Part shown: positions 1-7,525 of the stretch, one piece after another
How positions within the stretch are numbered: position 1 is the stretch's first letter
Layout: every line of letters starts with the position of its first letter
Notes under the pieces: generated by a model
Seen by the model: the letters and a program-made list of their open reading frames with translations, nothing else
Told to the model about the DNA's origin: nothing
Databases searched by the model: none
Assembly: GCF_010233585.1 (NCBI RefSeq)
Contig: NZ_CP045997.1
Coordinates: 7,176,914 to 7,240,913 of the forward strand
Length of the DNA: 64,000 nucleotides
Direction of reading: 5' to 3'
Source: Spirosoma endbachense
Lineage (GTDB): Bacteria; Bacteroidota; Bacteroidia; Cytophagales; Spirosomataceae
Translations under genes and position numbers: made by a program

Positions 1-233
1 CGGGTCTCTCGCCCGACGATCGTATGAAATTATTCAAGCGTTTTCAACGCCTATCGGCTCAGCCTACCAATAATGAAGGTTCGTCGGGTTTAGGCTTATC
101 CATCGTTAAAGCACTTACCGAAAAATTGGGCGCAACAATTGAGGTCGATAGTGAACTAAGCCAGGGAACAACATTCCGATTAGTCTTTCCGGCCGAGTTT
201 GTCCGTATCAGTAATCAACTGACGGCTAATTGA
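1..233 (+). CDS. Sensor histidine kinase, C-terminal fragment (5' end outside window)
   Basis: The reading frame is open from base 3 and enters from outside the window, so only about 77 C-terminal residues are present. The visible part is the end of a GHKL ATP-binding domain: an LFKRFQR segment (cf. the ATP-lid region), then GSSGLGLSIVKAL, the G2 glycine box of histidine kinases, then GATIEVDSELSQGTTFRLVFP, the usual closing strand. By family knowledge it would autophosphorylate a histidine and pass phosphate to a response regulator. No partner regulator follows; the next gene is a hydrolase 190 bp away behind hairpin element A. The sensor input cannot be seen. Confidence 0.85.
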   Translation, partial: GLSPDDRMKLFKRFQRLSAQPTNNEGSSGLGLSIVKALTEKLGATIEVDSELSQGTTFRLVFPAEFVRISNQLTAN

Positions 234-253
234 CCGATCAAATGGTAGTAAGA

Positions 254-323
254 CTTTCGCGGAGAAGCGTGCCACGGTTATTAAGAGCATCATCAGAAAC
301 CGTGGCACGCTTCTCCGCGAAAG
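254..323. repeat. Palindromic element A: 26-bp perfect stem, 18-nt loop
   Basis: Left arm 254-279 and right arm 298-323 are perfect inverse complements. The inner stem is GTGCCACGGTT / AACCGTGGCAC, the core shared with elements B, C and D. The outer stem is CTTTCGC followed by the copy-specific GGAGAAGC. The loop 280-297 is 18 nt. No T-tract follows, so it is not a classic intrinsic terminator. It lies between the kinase stop and the hydrolase start. Confidence 0.9.
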
Positions 324-425
324 CCTTAAGTATGTTTATCGTTCAAATTTTACTGGTCAATTCTGGATCAGGGCAAAAAACTGGTTGAAGAAATTGCTAA
401 TCTTTGCAGCCTGATCGCTGCAATC

Positions 426-1124
426 ATGTCTTCACGCACACTCCTGCCTATTTGCTGTTTTATACTTCTTTTCCTCAGCTATGCTGGTTATTCACAGCCA
501 GCGTCGAAAGCCAAGCCTAAAGAGAAATACAACTACCTGCTTTATTTGCCCAAAGACTATTCAGCAACCAAAGCCAGTTATCCGCTGATAATTTATCTTC
601 ACGGTGGATCTCAACGGGGCAATGACTTAACGAAACTCAAGACATACGGCCTACCCCAGCAAGTCGATAAAGGCAAGGATTTTCAGTTTATCATTGCATC
701 GCCCCAATGTCCGGATGGTAAATTCTGGTCGACAGACAATTGGTTTGAACCACTCTATGATGAACTGACAACAAAATATAGAGTTGATCCCAAACGAATT
801 TATTTAACAGGCATAAGTATCGGTGGTTACGGAACCTGGCAAACTGCGGTAGCTTATCCGGATAAATTTGCGGCCATTGTGCCGTTGTGCGGTGGTTGCG
901 ACGATTCAACTCAGGTTTGTACCATTAAACACGTCCCGATCTGGACGTTTCACGGAACAGCCGACAACGTGATTCCAATCAACGAAACAGAGCAGTTGGT
1001 TAAGCGGCTGGAGCAGTGTGGTGGGCGCGTGAAATTTACCCGATTAGAAAATGAAGGCCACGGTATTCAGTATCTCTACGAAGACAAATCCATTTACGAC
1101 TGGTTACTTCAACAGCATAAATGA
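426..1124 (+). CDS. Secreted alpha/beta hydrolase (esterase / PHB-depolymerase-like)
   Basis: 232 residues. An N-terminal hydrophobic stretch (about 6-22) ending near a SQ site looks like a signal peptide, so the enzyme is probably periplasmic or extracellular. Serine-hydrolase features are visible: oxyanion motif YLHGG at 57-61, nucleophile elbow GISIGG with Ser131, Asp180 in HGTAD, and His212 in EGHG, in the order expected for an alpha/beta-hydrolase triad. Length and motifs fit the small prolyl-oligopeptidase-like or carboxylesterase group often labelled predicted peptidase. The substrate is unknown. The gene is alone on its strand and converges on an oxidoreductase gene across a shared hairpin. 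Confidence 0.82.
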   Translation: MSSRTLLPICCFILLFLSYAGYSQPASKAKPKEKYNYLLYLPKDYSATKASYPLIIYLHGGSQRGNDLTKLKTYGLPQQVDKGKDFQFIIASPQCPDGKFWSTDNWFEPLYDELTTKYRVDPKRIYLTGISIGGYGTWQTAVAYPDKFAAIVPLCGGCDDSTQVCTIKHVPIWTFHGTADNVIPINETEQLVKRLEQCGGRVKFTRLENEGHGIQYLYEDKSIYDWLLQQHK

Positions 1125-1156
1125 GACTTGAATTTGTCGAATGGCAACGGGTAAAA

Positions 1157-1205
1157 ATAGTAATTGGGGTAACTGACACTAGTATTCAGTTACCCCAATT
1201 ACTAT
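1157..1205. terminator. Bidirectional terminator-like hairpin, 20-bp perfect stem
   Basis: Arms 1157-1176 and 1186-1205 are perfect inverse complements around a 9-nt loop. The element sits between two convergent genes, 33 bp after the hydrolase stop and 3 bp from the oxidoreductase stop. The ends are AT-rich but there is no long T-tract. Confidence 0.65.
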
Positions 1206-1208
1206 CGA

Positions 1209-2588
1209 TTACACTTTGGTAGGGTCTGGATGTACCCAGGGCTGACGGTAAGGCCGAACAAGAAGACTGTTCGCTTCGCGATCGCCAACGATTTCGCGCT
1301 TCTGAGGATCATAGACAATTGGCCGTCCGGTTTTCATGGACAGATTGGCCAGAATACAACTGGCAGTCGATATATGCCCTTCTTCAATGTCTGCTACCGG
1401 GCGGGTGCCTTTGTCGATCGCATCCAGGAAATTGAGCATGTGCAGGCGTGTAGCAGGAGCTGCATTCAATTCAATTTTAGGCTCGGTAGGCTCAGTCACA
1501 TCCTCCGGATATTTCTCTTTTTCATAGACAACGTCTTTATGAATCTTTTCCCCATCTTTTCCTTCAGGAATAAAATCGTAGGCCATTGTGCTGGCCCATA
1601 ACGTTCCTTTATCGCCATAAAGCGTAAACGACCAGGGATAATTCGGATTATTGGGCGTTCCCCATGTCCGATGCTGCCAGACACAGTTCAGGCCATCGTA
1701 TTCAAATAAGGCCGACTGTGTGTCAGAAATATTTGATTTCCCTTCTTTCTGCACATAAATACCACCCGTAGAGCTGATACGTTTGGGCCATCCCAGCTTT
1801 AGCATCCAGCGTACGGTATCGAACATATGGACGCACATATCGCCCGTGATCCCATTGCCATACTCCATAAAGGTACGCCACCAGCGTACGTGCGGCAGGC
1901 CATCATATGGGCGCAAAGGAGCAGGGCCAGTCCACATCTCGTAATCCAGAAAATCGGGGACCTGCTGTAAAGGAGGATTAGAATTGTTACGCATGTGGAT
2001 ATAACAGCACATCTCTACGTGCGAAATTTTACCCAATAATCCAGCGTCTACGATATTCTTTTTCGCTTCAATCAGGTGAGGAGTGCTCTTGCGTTGAGTA
2101 CCGACCTGCACTACCTTATTGTATTTACGGGCAGCCGCTACCATCGCTTCGCCTTCCATGACGTCTACACTAATTGGCTTTTGTACATAAACATTTGCTC
2201 CTGCTTTTATGGTATCGATCGTTTGTAGTGCATGCCAGTGATCAGGCGTACCAATCAGCACAATATCAAATTCATTTTCGGCCAGCATTTTCCGATAATC
2301 ACCATAAAGGCGAGGGGTCTTGCCTGACTTCTGGCGCTGGCTTACGAGCTTTGCCGCCCCAGCCATCATGTTTTTATCGACATCACAGAGCGCCAGAACC
2401 TCAACGGGCGCTACCTGAATCAGTCGAAATAAATCACTTTTACCATACCACCCTGTTCCGATTAAACCCACACGGAGCGTTTTTGCGGGATTAATCAGAT
2501 CCAAACCTCTGGCTCCAAACGTACTAAGGGCAAGTGAAGCCGTAGTCCCCTGAAGAAAACGGCGACGATTGATGTTGAAACTATGCAT
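1209..2588 (-). CDS. Gfo/Idh/MocA family oxidoreductase with Tat signal
   Basis: About 459 residues from the chosen ATG at 2588. A longer frame to 2675 exists, but the chosen start puts a twin-arginine signal (NRRRFLQG, then a hydrophobic run ending at FGARG) right at the N-terminus. Downstream is a Rossmann nucleotide motif GLIGTGWYG, then the family landmark VQKPISVDVMEGEAM, and a GDMCVHMFDTVRWML segment in the C-terminal domain. Such proteins are NAD(P)-dependent dehydrogenases or glycosidases of sugars and polyols folded in the cytoplasm and exported. The substrate cannot be read from the sequence. It is monocistronic in this window. Confidence 0.88.
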   Translation of the reverse strand: MHSFNINRRRFLQGTTASLALSTFGARGLDLINPAKTLRVGLIGTGWYGKSDLFRLIQVAPVEVLALCDVDKNMMAGAAKLVSQRQKSGKTPRLYGDYRKMLAENEFDIVLIGTPDHWHALQTIDTIKAGANVYVQKPISVDVMEGEAMVAAARKYNKVVQVGTQRKSTPHLIEAKKNIVDAGLLGKISHVEMCCYIHMRNNSNPPLQQVPDFLDYEMWTGPAPLRPYDGLPHVRWWRTFMEYGNGITGDMCVHMFDTVRWMLKLGWPKRISSTGGIYVQKEGKSNISDTQSALFEYDGLNCVWQHRTWGTPNNPNYPWSFTLYGDKGTLWASTMAYDFIPEGKDGEKIHKDVVYEKEKYPEDVTEPTEPKIELNAAPATRLHMLNFLDAIDKGTRPVADIEEGHISTASCILANLSMKTGRPIVYDPQKREIVGDREANSLLVRPYRQPWVHPDPTKV

Positions 2589-3124
2589 GCAAGTTGAGGG
2601 TTTCAGGCGGCTATCGCCAGGTTTTATAGACTGTATTATCGTATTCGCCCGGCCTTTTTTGGTAACCATCATCACTGCTTAGTGAGCGGTTGACATGAGA
2701 AGCCTGGTTTACTTAAAAGCAGAAAATTTGAGAAACTACCAATCTTCATTTAACAATCTCAACCTTTCGCCAGGCGGCAAGTCATCAAGAAAATAACAGA
2801 CACTGTTCACCATCAAAAGCCAGAGATAAAAGGGAGCTTTTGTCTTCGGCAACGGCAATTCAGAAACTCTCGTAAACAACTGTGATTCAGCGGAATCGTA
2901 TCCAATCGGCTGGTCAGAAAGCAAGGCCGGTCAGAGCTAGTTATACATACCAAGCGAAACCCCTGTTGACATGAAAAAAGTAACCAATTACCGAACAAGT
3001 AAGCGTACATCCCTCTATTGGTACAATTATCAAAGAAATAATAAGTCTTTTTTGTCTATCTGAAGAATATAGCATTGTTTTTGATATTAGTATAAGACAA
3101 AACCAAAAGCTATGCTTTCAAACT
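2589..3124. other. 536-bp spacer, mostly featureless
   Basis: No convincing gene or RNA. A short minus-strand frame lies at 2736-2924 (listed separately at low confidence). The last 100 bases before the small gene at 3125 are AT-rich and probably hold its promoter, but no clear TAnnTTTG box was seen. Confidence 0.4.
2736..2924 (-). CDS. Doubtful small ORF or gene remnant
   Basis: A 62-residue frame that can only start with TTG, three codons after an in-frame stop. The C-terminal half (KAPFYLWLLMVN, then LDDLPPGERLRLLNEDW) reads like real protein, with an amphipathic acidic end, whereas the N-terminal half is weaker. It may be the tail of a decayed gene. No family is recognised. Confidence 0.22.
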   Translation of the reverse strand: MLSDQPIGYDSAESQLFTRVSELPLPKTKAPFYLWLLMVNSVCYFLDDLPPGERLRLLNEDW

Positions 3125-3346
3125 ATGAACACAAATGCACTAGTAAACCAAACCCTGCTAGTAAAAGCAGAAGAGGCTCGTAGAAAGAATGAAAAATTAG
3201 TTTATCTGGAGTTATGGGATGTGCTAACTGAGCTCCTTGAACGGCCCTACGCCGAATTGACCCAGGAAGAAATAATACACATGGATCGGGTTGCGCGGCT
3301 TTTGCACGACTACGAAGATCGACTATACCCGGCACCATCAAAATGA
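3125..3346 (+). CDS. Small hypothetical protein, helical
   Basis: 73 residues, ATG start, no signal peptide. The composition is that of a soluble helical protein: charged (EEARRKNEK), then two amphipathic helices (LWDVLTELLERP and EEIIHMDRVARLLHDYEDRLY). It is followed about 90 bp later by a clear intrinsic terminator, and the upstream spacer is AT-rich, both supporting an expressed gene. No family is recognised and no function is proposed. Confidence 0.6.
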   Translation: MNTNALVNQTLLVKAEEARRKNEKLVYLELWDVLTELLERPYAELTQEEIIHMDRVARLLHDYEDRLYPAPSK

Positions 3347-3438
3347 TCCTGTAGCAGCCTTCGCTTAAATTAAGTAATCCATTCCGGGCGGCCATCTAGA
3401 AGTACGCCCAATACCTGGTTAATAATCATCTATTGAAG

Positions 3439-3474
3439 GCGGTCAGCTGTTTTAGGCTGACCGCTCTTTTTTTT
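3439..3474 (+). terminator. Intrinsic terminator
   Basis: Stem GCGGTCAGC (3439-3447) pairs with GCTGACCGC (3456-3464) and a run of T follows at 3466-3474. It lies downstream of the small gene ending at 3346. Confidence 0.85.
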
Positions 3475-3627
3475 ACTGCCCATGAGGGTCATCGTCTACA
3501 GGTCATTACCATTCATGGACAAAAGAAACCACTCAAACCAATAAACCAAGCTATTGTATTGCTGATTCGTCTTTAAGGCATCACTATAAGAAAGCAAGCT
3601 CCCAACCTCTTTTCTCACTCTACTACT

Positions 3628-4032
3628 ATGAAATCATTCATGAGTTCCATGGTATTCGCTTTCAATATGAGCCTTGTCCTGGTCGCTGCCCCTATCCAAA
3701 AAACAACAGCGCAAAGTCCCCGCCCTACTAAACTGGCCCGCTATCAGATGGCATCGTATATATCGGCCGATAGCACCAAGTTGCGGGTTAACGTCAATAA
3801 GGAGCTGGGCGGCCAGGTTTATGTTCACCTTCTTGATCTGAGAGGCAATGTGTTATTTGAAAAAACAATGGCTCCAGTCGATACAACCGTCCGGCTTAGT
3901 CTGAACCTGATGGAATTGATTGAGGGTGATTACACGCTTAAAGTATCGAATGGTCTGGAGGCTGAGGTTCGGGAATTCAAGATCAAGACCAGAAAACCGC
4001 GAAAAATAACACGCACAATAACACTGCTTTAA
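3628..4032 (+). CDS. Secreted small beta-rich protein (hypothetical)
   Basis: 134 residues with an N-terminal hydrophobic signal (about 8-29, ending near TAQS). The mature part is beta-rich: KLRVNVNKELGGQVYVHLLDLRG, then FEKTMAPVDTTVRLSLNL, then GDYTLKVSNG. This resembles the short Ig-like or DUF3244/T9SS-CTD-like folds common in Bacteroidota, but it ends in a basic tail (KTRKPRKITR) rather than a classic sorting motif. It is probably periplasmic or surface-exposed. No operon partner. Confidence 0.6.
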   Translation: MKSFMSSMVFAFNMSLVLVAAPIQKTTAQSPRPTKLARYQMASYISADSTKLRVNVNKELGGQVYVHLLDLRGNVLFEKTMAPVDTTVRLSLNLMELIEGDYTLKVSNGLEAEVREFKIKTRKPRKITRTITLL

Positions 4033-4357
4033 TTATACACGGGCTGTTGCTATCAATACGCCTATATTAATGCGGAAGCCAACAGGGGTAAATAGCACCC
4101 GCTACAATTTGGACAATTGTACTATATCTCCTGGCAATTGAAAAACTGTTTCACTATTTATCAAATACCTCCATTAATTAACATACGCCAATGAATCGCG
4201 TTCTGGGCATTATCTCTGTTTTGTTGAGTAACCTCTCGACAAACTGGCCGATTAATTTAGATTAATACCAATTACTCAACGCTTTATCAGGCTGACAGCA
4301 GCTAGCCATACTTAATCAGTAGCCTTCAGTTATTTCCTATAAAATAAAAGTTACAAA

Positions 4358-4437
4358 TTTGGCCTATTGTTCAGAGCCGCGCCCCGGTCATTAAATTGAC
4401 GGAGTAACCGTAGTATAGCTCTGAACAATAGGCCAAA
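4358..4437. repeat. Long inverted repeat, 20-bp perfect arms, 40-nt loop
   Basis: Arms 4358-4377 and 4418-4437 are inverse complements (TTTGGCCTATTGTTCAGAGC against its complement). The 40-nt interior is GC-richer and itself weakly paired. No T-tract. It does not share the core of elements A-F. Confidence 0.75.
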
Positions 4438-4500
4438 AACTATCCCGTCGCTTCCATTAAACACTAATAAATACGACTTTGGAGCAGGCCGGTTAACAAA

Positions 4501-4531
4501 ACAACCAACTCCCATAAAGGGGGCTGGTTGT
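4501..4531 (-). terminator. Possible terminator for the minus-strand gene at 4664
   Basis: ACAACCA... at 4501 pairs imperfectly with ...TGGTTGT ending at 4531 around a short loop. It is about 130 bp past the stop of the minus-strand gene. No strong T-tract. Confidence 0.35.
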
Positions 4532-4663
4532 CGGGAATCTTATATAACAGTTTAGGTTCAACAAGTGTATAACAAGCTGAAAATGATAAAGTTTTAAACG
4601 AAGGGTAAGCGCTTCCAGTCGATCGTGCCTCGCTTATAGAAGCGCCCGTTAGCCAGGAGGGGG

Positions 4664-5194
4664 CTAATCATCCTGTTTTTTAAGCGTCAAAACCACTTTT
4701 CCATTCTCAATAAGCCGGGTACTCAATACTGACTGTGTTGGTAAGGCAACGAGCAACATGGGTTGGGTGGTAAACGATAGCGGAGTCTTGTTAAGCGTAG
4801 TATCTGCCATTCGTATATACCGAATAGTCATTACCGAATCCTGGACAAATACTCGGCTGATCGATAATTTGGGAGGTTTATTTGTAGCAGGTAATGCAAT
4901 ACCGACAACCATTTCTTTGTTAAAATTCGGCACATCAGGGCGCTTGCTCATCGTTGTTGCCGGTTTAAACACTTTCTCAAATGTTTCGGCCTGTTCGAAC
5001 ACAAACAGTGTAGGTTTGCCTTTGTTGACGGGTGCATCATTACTCAGAAAATACCCATTCAGCATTCGGTATTTTAAGGTAACCTGGGCAAGTGCCACTA
5101 AGCTTATCAGGAATAAGCAGGCAACAAAAAAAGTGGAAAGAAATGGTACGCGTAAACGACGTTGAAAAGAGGCAAAAAACGACATATTACTCAT
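4664..5194 (-). CDS. Membrane-anchored or secreted protein, weakly PrcB-like
   Basis: 176 residues. One hydrophobic segment (about 15-36, ending VALAQ) acts as signal peptide or anchor. The mature part has an FEKVFKP segment and then PDVPNFNKEMVVGIAL, a pattern reminiscent of the PrcB C-terminal domain (F-x-x-x-W ... P-x-V-D-F-x-K-E-M-V-V). That resemblance is from memory of the family and is weak. The usual glycine-rich follow-up is absent. It lies after a 76-bp gap from the lipoprotein gene on the same strand. Confidence 0.55.
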   Translation of the reverse strand: MSNMSFFASFQRRLRVPFLSTFFVACLFLISLVALAQVTLKYRMLNGYFLSNDAPVNKGKPTLFVFEQAETFEKVFKPATTMSKRPDVPNFNKEMVVGIALPATNKPPKLSISRVFVQDSVMTIRYIRMADTTLNKTPLSFTTQPMLLVALPTQSVLSTRLIENGKVVLTLKKQDD

Positions 5195-5270
5195 TTAACT
5201 ATACTACAGCAATATACTTCTAACGTCTGATCACGAAAGGTCAGTATGCTATGGGCTATTAAAAGAGTGA

Positions 5271-5828
5271 TTATTTAGGCAGTTGCGCCCCAGATTCGAC
5301 TGGGTTCTGAATCGTCATTCCGGCTACATTGAAGCAGGAATTTTCATTATCACTTTTGCATTCAAACAGATCAAAAGACTCAACGCCCTTATCTAATCGC
5401 TCGAAATAGAGAATAAATTGCAATTTTTCGTCATTCTTTATCTCTGCCGTTTGTGGTGACGTTGGAATGCCTTCAGTTTTTAGAAGTGCATACGTTCGTT
5501 TGCCGTCTGATGACGCCAGAACGGCCTTGGGATTAAATGAAATGCTACTTGACCCCACATAACTGAAATTACGGTCATTCTTATCCTTACCATACGTAAG
5601 ATACAGGACCGTATAAGTTGCCGTCAGCCGAATATCCGTCACCTTAATATCCGGGTCCTGCGAATGCCCAAGCCCACCGTGAGGGTCAGGCAAAATACGC
5701 GACTGGAGCGCATAAGTCGGCTGGCTCGGCAAATAATATTCGGCACCGTCGGCCGGGGCATTCACCTTCGGCAGTCGGTTCGACGTACAGGCGGAGACGA
5801 GCAGGGCAAGAGCGACGAGGGCTTTCAT
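5271..5828 (-). CDS. Lipoprotein of unknown function
   Basis: 185 residues from the ATG at 5828. The frame extends upstream to 5954, but only this start gives a lipoprotein signal (MKALVALALLVSACTS with the lipobox Cys at residue 14), and it leaves a 40-bp gap to the phosphodiesterase gene instead of an 86-bp overlap. The mature domain has alternating beta-strand segments (DIRLTATYTVLYLTYGKD, then YVGSSSISFNPKAVLA) and two Cys late in the chain (FECKSDNENSCF). It probably sits in the outer membrane and is co-transcribed with the upstream EboF-like gene. Confidence 0.72.
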   Translation of the reverse strand: MKALVALALLVSACTSNRLPKVNAPADGAEYYLPSQPTYALQSRILPDPHGGLGHSQDPDIKVTDIRLTATYTVLYLTYGKDKNDRNFSYVGSSSISFNPKAVLASSDGKRTYALLKTEGIPTSPQTAEIKNDEKLQFILYFERLDKGVESFDLFECKSDNENSCFNVAGMTIQNPVESGAQLPK

Positions 5829-5868
5829 AGATGTTAAATTACGTCCTTTCGTCTGAATAACCAAGAAG

Positions 5869-7257
5869 TTAATTCGTCTGTTTTTCAAGCACTCCTGCTG
5901 AGATCGTATTCCATATCTGATCGTATACATCCGTTGCCACCAATGAATTTCCAACGTTCCGGCTGCTCACATATACGGGATGGTGTTCACGCGCTGTCCC
6001 TACTCGTCCATGCGACCCTTTGATAAGCGTCGCATCGAGTGAAATAACGTTCATCAGGTATCGGAAGCCGAGTAATTTACGGCCCAGTTTATAGCCCGCT
6101 TTAAGTTTTATCAATGGGTTTGTCTGGTCCATAAACATCTCAACCGGGTCATAACCCGGTTTCTGGTGAATGGCTACCAATCGGGCATAATCGGGTGCTC
6201 GGGCATCGTCGAGCCAGTAATAATAGGTAAACCAGCTATCCGCATCAGCCATAACCACAAGGTCGCCGGAGCGTTCGTGATCAATATGGTATTCCTTTTG
6301 CTGTTCTTTATCCAATACCAGCTGGATACCCGGCGTGTTTTCCAGCAATGACCGGACTTTGCCAACTACCGATGGGTCATTGATATAGACATGAGCAATC
6401 TGGTGATCAGGTGTAGCAAAGGCGGGCGACGCTCCGGCATCGAACATCTCCAGACCCCGCTCTTCCCGATAACGAATCATGCCTGCTTCGCGTAGAATTC
6501 GATTGATGTGAATCGGCTTACTGACATTGGTAATTCCATATTCCGAAAGCACAATCACCTCAGCGTTCTGCTTCTCATAATAGTGAATCAGGTCACGGCA
6601 AACGTCATCGATTTCGCGAAGATCATTGGCAATTTTCGCAAAATCCTGCCCAAATTTCTGCAGACAATAATCCAGATGCGGCAAATAAATCAGGGTAAGC
6701 GTCGGGTTGTGCCACTGATCGACAAGCATGGATGCATCGGCAATCCAGCGCGTACATTTAATGGTTGTTGCCGGGCCCCAAAACTGAAACAACGGAAACG
6801 TACCTAATTCTTTCTGTAGTTTATCACGAAGGTCGCCGGGATGCGTGTAGCAATCGGGTATTTTCAGACCGTCGGATGGATATTGTGGGCGGGGCGTAGC
6901 CGAAAAATCGGCGGTAGAATACATGTTGTACCACCAGAACATTTTCGAAACGGTAAAGGTCGGGTCAACTTTTCGCGCCCGTTCCCAGATTTTTTCACCC
7001 GCAACCAGTTTATTCGACTGCTTCCAGAATTTCACCTCCGAATCGGTCCGGTCGTACCAACCGTTGCCAACAATACCCGTTTCACTTGGCCATTTGCCCG
7101 TTACGTACGTAGACTGCACCGACGTTGTCAGCGCCGGGAGCATGGGATCAATTGTTGCCTGATGCTTGCTGGCAAACCACTGTTTCAGAAAGGGTGTGTG
7201 TTCGCCAATCAGCGAATAAGACAAACCCACAACGTCGAGTACTACGGTCTTTTGCAT
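5869..7257 (-). CDS. Type I phosphodiesterase / nucleotide pyrophosphatase, EboF-like
   Basis: 462 residues of the alkaline-phosphatase superfamily. Visible are the N-terminal metal Asp (VVLDVVG), the nucleophile Thr in LPALTTSVQSTYVTGK, metal ligands in YLPHLDYCLQKFG, and GSHGR near the end. The usual SDHG motif is replaced by LSEYG, which I associate with the ebo-linked subgroup but cannot verify. In ebo loci of cyanobacteria and Bacteroidota a pyrophosphatase of this type accompanies EboD and EboE, and those two are encoded 4.5 kb downstream here. There is no signal peptide. It is probably co-transcribed with the lipoprotein gene at 5271. Confidence 0.8.
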   Translation of the reverse strand: MQKTVVLDVVGLSYSLIGEHTPFLKQWFASKHQATIDPMLPALTTSVQSTYVTGKWPSETGIVGNGWYDRTDSEVKFWKQSNKLVAGEKIWERARKVDPTFTVSKMFWWYNMYSTADFSATPRPQYPSDGLKIPDCYTHPGDLRDKLQKELGTFPLFQFWGPATTIKCTRWIADASMLVDQWHNPTLTLIYLPHLDYCLQKFGQDFAKIANDLREIDDVCRDLIHYYEKQNAEVIVLSEYGITNVSKPIHINRILREAGMIRYREERGLEMFDAGASPAFATPDHQIAHVYINDPSVVGKVRSLLENTPGIQLVLDKEQQKEYHIDHERSGDLVVMADADSWFTYYYWLDDARAPDYARLVAIHQKPGYDPVEMFMDQTNPLIKLKAGYKLGRKLLGFRYLMNVISLDATLIKGSHGRVGTAREHHPVYVSSRNVGNSLVATDVYDQIWNTISAGVLEKQTN

Positions 7258-7485
7258 GGCTTACTGAAAAGTGAAGAATCAACTGTAAAATTATCGGTTC
7301 TTTCGTTAAATCGAGGATTCCAGTCGATTTTAAAGGCAGATTTATCACTGTTTCTGCATAACAATACAGAACGTATATTCTACTCCATTGGTAACAATAT
7401 GGCAGGGTCAATGTTAAAAAAATGACGATGAGGCTTATGAAATAGTAACAATTAAGTAAAAGGATATTAAAATTAAATTAAAAGA

Positions 7486-7520
7486 GTTGCACTCACTTTG
7501 CAACAGAAAATACTTCTGTT
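7486..7520 (+). promoter_or_regulatory. Two small palindromes in front of the TonB-receptor start
   Basis: GTTGC...GCAAC (about 7486-7504) and AACAGAA...TTCTGTT (7502-7520) lie directly before the ATG at 7526. TCACTTTG at 7493-7500 is one base off the Bacteroidota -7 consensus TAnnTTTG. They could form a promoter plus operator or a leader hairpin. Confidence 0.35.
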
Positions 7521-7525
7521 GTTAA

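Larger units (their letters stand above)
4033..4663. other. 630-bp spacer with two hairpins
   Basis: No gene recognised. It contains a 20-bp perfect inverted repeat (4358-4437) and an imperfect stem near 4501-4531, plus short AT-rich palindromes around 4110. A 24-codon frame from about 4191 is too short to support. Confidence 0.4.

Noticed and set aside
1230..1601. 123-codon plus-strand frame inside the Gfo/Idh/MocA gene
   Set aside because: Opposite-strand shadow of a well-conserved oxidoreductase.
2813..3010. 65-codon minus-strand frame beside the doubtful ORF at 2736
   Set aside because: Cys/Arg-rich composition typical of non-coding sequence.
4191..4265. 24-codon frame with a hydrophobic start
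   Set aside because: Too short, no supporting context.
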